Shown: one piece after another, positions 61,934 to 64,000 of the stretch | Layout of the letters: every line of letters begins with the position of its first letter | Numbering within the stretch: position 1 is the first letter of the stretch | Origin: Hyalangium gracile | Lineage (GTDB): Bacteria > Myxococcota > Myxococcia > Myxococcales > Myxococcaceae | Assembly: GCF_020103725.1 (NCBI RefSeq) | Contig: NZ_JAHXBG010000038.1 | Span: 1-64,000 of the forward strand | Length of the DNA stretch: 64,000 bases | Direction: 5' to 3' | Made by a program: the position numbers and the translations under genes | Notes under the pieces: generated by a model | Seen by the model: the letters and a program-made list of their open reading frames with translations, nothing else | Database searches by the model: none | Told to the model about the DNA's origin: nothing

Positions 61934-62977
61934 ATGAGACACCTTCTGATTCTTTCGTGCATCGTGGTTGCTACAGCAGCCTGGGCGTCCGAGCCCACTC
62001 CGACTCCCCAACCCGCCCAGGTGCCCGCGCCCACCCGAGCCAGGGCCGCCGTGAGAGCACCTCCCTGTCAGCCCCAGGCTCCCGAGCGGAAGGTCTGGCC
62101 GCAGGGCACGCTGCTGTGGGGGACGGGGCGCAAGGACGAGCAGAGCGAGACGAGCAGCATCCTGGCCTCGGTCGACTTGAGGAGTATGCGGCTCGGGGCG
62201 GCAACGGTGAAAGGCGCGCGCCTGGAGGAGGGGAGACTGGTGGCGCCATCGCGCAAACCCGAGGAGCTCGTCGGCGCGGTGCTGCAGGGCCGCTCGAGTG
62301 ACGGTCAACCCGTGGAGGTGGCGCTGTGCGGAGTGGAGGAGGCCGCGGAGGAGCCCGCCATGCGGTGGTATCGGATCCAGATCTGGAACGCGGAGACCTC
62401 GACCTGGGAGAACCCGTGCCTGGCGACCCACCGCGTGCCCTCGCCCCGAGCGTTGGCGGTGCCGGGCGTGTGGGACGAGCAGGGCGCGCGGCATGCGCGG
62501 GCCGGGCAGTTCACCTTCGCCTGCGAGAACGGGGTGATCTCCAAGTGCATCGGGTGGGGCTACAAGCCTTGGGGCAAGAAGGCGGGCCAGTCGCTGGAAG
62601 AGCTGCATCAGGCCTGCACGCGGATGGCGCGAGCGGACTACTGCGGGAACGGACGCAGCCACACGCGAGAGGACATGCCGATCGACATGTACGACGGGCT
62701 GGCGGTGCTGTCGCGGACGAGGGAGGCGGTGGCGGGCTGGGAGCCGGGGCGGGCCTCCTTCGAGGCCGCATGGACGGGCGACGGCGCGTGGTGCCTCTCG
62801 CGGACGCGAGATGGGAGCGCGGTGGAGCTCATCCTGGAGGAATGTCCCGCCCGCTTCGAGGCCGCGGAGAAGGACCTGGGGGAGGGTGACCGCTGCCAGG
62901 TACTCCGCAAGGGGGCTGGCGCCAGCGCGGTGCTGCTGCGAAATCGCTCGTACGAGAGGAGCGCTCCACGGCCATGA
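61934..62977 (+). CDS. Secreted ADYC-domain protein
   Basis: A 347-residue protein with a Sec signal peptide (LLILSCIVVATAAWASEP) and an ADYC domain. The signature is ACTRMARADYCGNGRSHT with conserved Cys pairs on both sides. ADYC-domain proteins are abundant in myxobacteria and have no known function; the paired cysteines suggest disulfides and an envelope or extracellular location. ATG at 61934 has GAGG ahead. The stop overlaps the next start (ATGA), linking it to the TPR lipoprotein. It is 101 bases after the kinase-FGE gene. Confidence 0.85.
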   Translation: MRHLLILSCIVVATAAWASEPTPTPQPAQVPAPTRARAAVRAPPCQPQAPERKVWPQGTLLWGTGRKDEQSETSSILASVDLRSMRLGAATVKGARLEEGRLVAPSRKPEELVGAVLQGRSSDGQPVEVALCGVEEAAEEPAMRWYRIQIWNAETSTWENPCLATHRVPSPRALAVPGVWDEQGARHARAGQFTFACENGVISKCIGWGYKPWGKKAGQSLEELHQACTRMARADYCGNGRSHTREDMPIDMYDGLAVLSRTREAVAGWEPGRASFEAAWTGDGAWCLSRTRDGSAVELILEECPARFEAAEKDLGEGDRCQVLRKGAGASAVLLRNRSYERSAPRP

Positions 62978-64000
62978 AGAGACGCATTCGGCGAGCCCTG
63001 GTGAAGACCGCGTGGCTGCTCCTGAGCTGCGTGGCGTGCGCCACGGTGGACACAGGGGGAGCAGACCCACGCCTGAGCGAGGCGCGGCAGGCCTACGAGC
63101 AAGGCCAGCAGCAGCGGGTGGCGGGCCACTACGTGGAGGCGGCGGCGGCGGCCCAGCGCGCGCTGGAGCTCCGGGAGGCCGTGCTCGGGGACAAGCATCC
63201 AGACGTAGCCCAGTGCCTCCTGCTGCTCGGGAGCATTCACCTGATGCAGGCGAACTACGCGCGAGCCGAGCCCCTGCTCCAGCGTGCACTCGCGATCCGT
63301 GAAGCAGCCTTGGGGCCGCGCCACCGGGACGTCGCCGAGTCGCTCAACGCGCTCGGAACCCTCTCCCTGAAGCAGGGGCATCCCGAGCAGGCCGAGTCGT
63401 TGTACCGGCGGGCGCTCGAGATACGGGAGGAGGTGCTGGGCAAGGACCACCCGGAGGTGGCCTCCCTGCTGAACAATCTGGGCAATCTCGCCTTGATGCA
63501 GGGCCAGCTCGCCAGGGCCGCGGCGATCCACGAACGAGCGCTCGCCGCGCGGGAGAAGGCCCTCCCCAGGAATCATCCGGACATCGCCTTCTCGCTCAAC
63601 AACCTCGCCAGCGTCTACATCAAGCAGGGTCAGTACGCGCGCACCGAGCCGCTGTATGAGCGTGCGATCGCGATCAAGGAAGAGACCCGCGGCAAGGACC
63701 ATCCTGAAGTCGCCCAGTCGCTCAACAACCTCGCCAATGCCTACGTGCACCAGGGAAAGTACCCGCGGGCCGAGTCGCTCTACCGGCGCGCCATCGCGAT
63801 CTGGACCGCGGCGTTCGGTGAGAAGCACCCCGCCATCGCCGACGCGCTCTACAACCTCTCCAACCTCGCCATCAATCAGGGGCATTACGCACAGGCGGAG
63901 CCGCTGCTCCAGCGCACGCTCGCGATTCAGGAAGAGCTCCTGGGCAAGAACCACTCCGAGCTGGTGGATGTGCTCAACGTGCTCTCCCAGCTCGCCACCA
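62974..64000 (+). CDS. TPR lipoprotein, kinesin-light-chain type (truncated by window)
   Basis: The first 342 codons of a protein running beyond the window end. A lipobox-like LLLSCVAC follows a positively charged N-terminus, so it is a probable lipoprotein. From about residue 40 onward there are at least seven tandem 42-residue TPR repeats of kinesin-light-chain type (for example HPDVAQCLLLLGSIHLMQAN, HPEVASLLNNLGNLALMQGQ, HPEVAQSLNNLANAYVHQGK), each encoded by 126 bases. Protein-protein scaffolding is the usual role of such arrays. ATG at 62974 overlaps the ADYC stop by four bases. Confidence 0.88.
   Translation, partial: MKRRIRRALVKTAWLLLSCVACATVDTGGADPRLSEARQAYEQGQQQRVAGHYVEAAAAAQRALELREAVLGDKHPDVAQCLLLLGSIHLMQANYARAEPLLQRALAIREAALGPRHRDVAESLNALGTLSLKQGHPEQAESLYRRALEIREEVLGKDHPEVASLLNNLGNLALMQGQLARAAAIHERALAAREKALPRNHPDIAFSLNNLASVYIKQGQYARTEPLYERAIAIKEETRGKDHPEVAQSLNNLANAYVHQGKYPRAESLYRRAIAIWTAAFGEKHPAIADALYNLSNLAINQGHYAQAEPLLQRTLAIQEELLGKNHSELVDVLNVLSQLAT

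Overview
The window is very GC-rich and gene-dense on both strands, and it looks like chromosome from a myxobacterium of the Cystobacter/Archangium/Stigmatella type. Lineage markers include a lipoprotein toxin with an Imm11 (MXAN_0049-type) immunity partner, a Myxococcales-type sigma-70 factor facing a giant Ser/Thr kinase-STAND-FGE protein, an ADYC-domain protein, Ser/Thr kinases with an HRDVTPEN loop, and several outer-surface polysaccharide clusters. Species is not resolved. No rRNA, tRNA, CRISPR array, insertion sequence or phage gene was seen.

Layout. 1-740: 3' part of rsgA with an apparent frameshift. 548-7025: sensor histidine kinase, cytochrome P450, membrane metallophosphoesterase, AI-2E-type permease, a probable gene remnant (5921-6100) and a zinc-ribbon protein. 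7347-16190: FAD monooxygenase, then a minus-strand surface-polysaccharide operon (MBOAT acyltransferase, SGNH partner, three polytopic proteins including YfhO). 16280-21399: amidohydrolase-fold protein lacking key metal ligands, RlmI-like methyltransferase, Ser/Thr kinase with a ribbon-helix-helix-like tail, truA, membrane protein. 21456-23392: SitA-like lipoprotein toxin and Imm11 immunity gene.

23597-41557 is the most distinctive region. A secreted DUF3131 protein, a CE2-like esterase and an acyltransferase-3 lead into a partner-switching set (RsbW-like ATPase, receiver-SpoIIE phosphatase, STAS protein). The STAS gene is followed after 12 bases by GH2, BcsA-like GT2, membrane DUF3131 and OpgC-like genes joined by stop/start overlaps or nearly so. 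Next come an H-NOX nitric-oxide sensor and its HNOBA-hybrid histidine kinase. This reads as an undescribed exopolysaccharide locus controlled by partner switching and an NO-responsive kinase.

41609-49919 is an arginine operon (argF', argB, argE, argH, argG, a P-loop NTPase, argC) divergent from argR. The transcarbamylase has the N-succinylornithine-type active site (Ala at residue 90), so the pathway probably runs on N-succinylated intermediates. AT-rich palindromes between argF' and argR are likely ArgR operators.

49927-64000: terminator, clpB, a gene with a probable CTG start, an acidic protein/DUF1844/membrane-protein operon, a thiE-GATase-thiD operon, the sigma factor and divergent kinase-STAND-PEGA-FGE gene, an ADYC protein, and a TPR lipoprotein cut by the window end.
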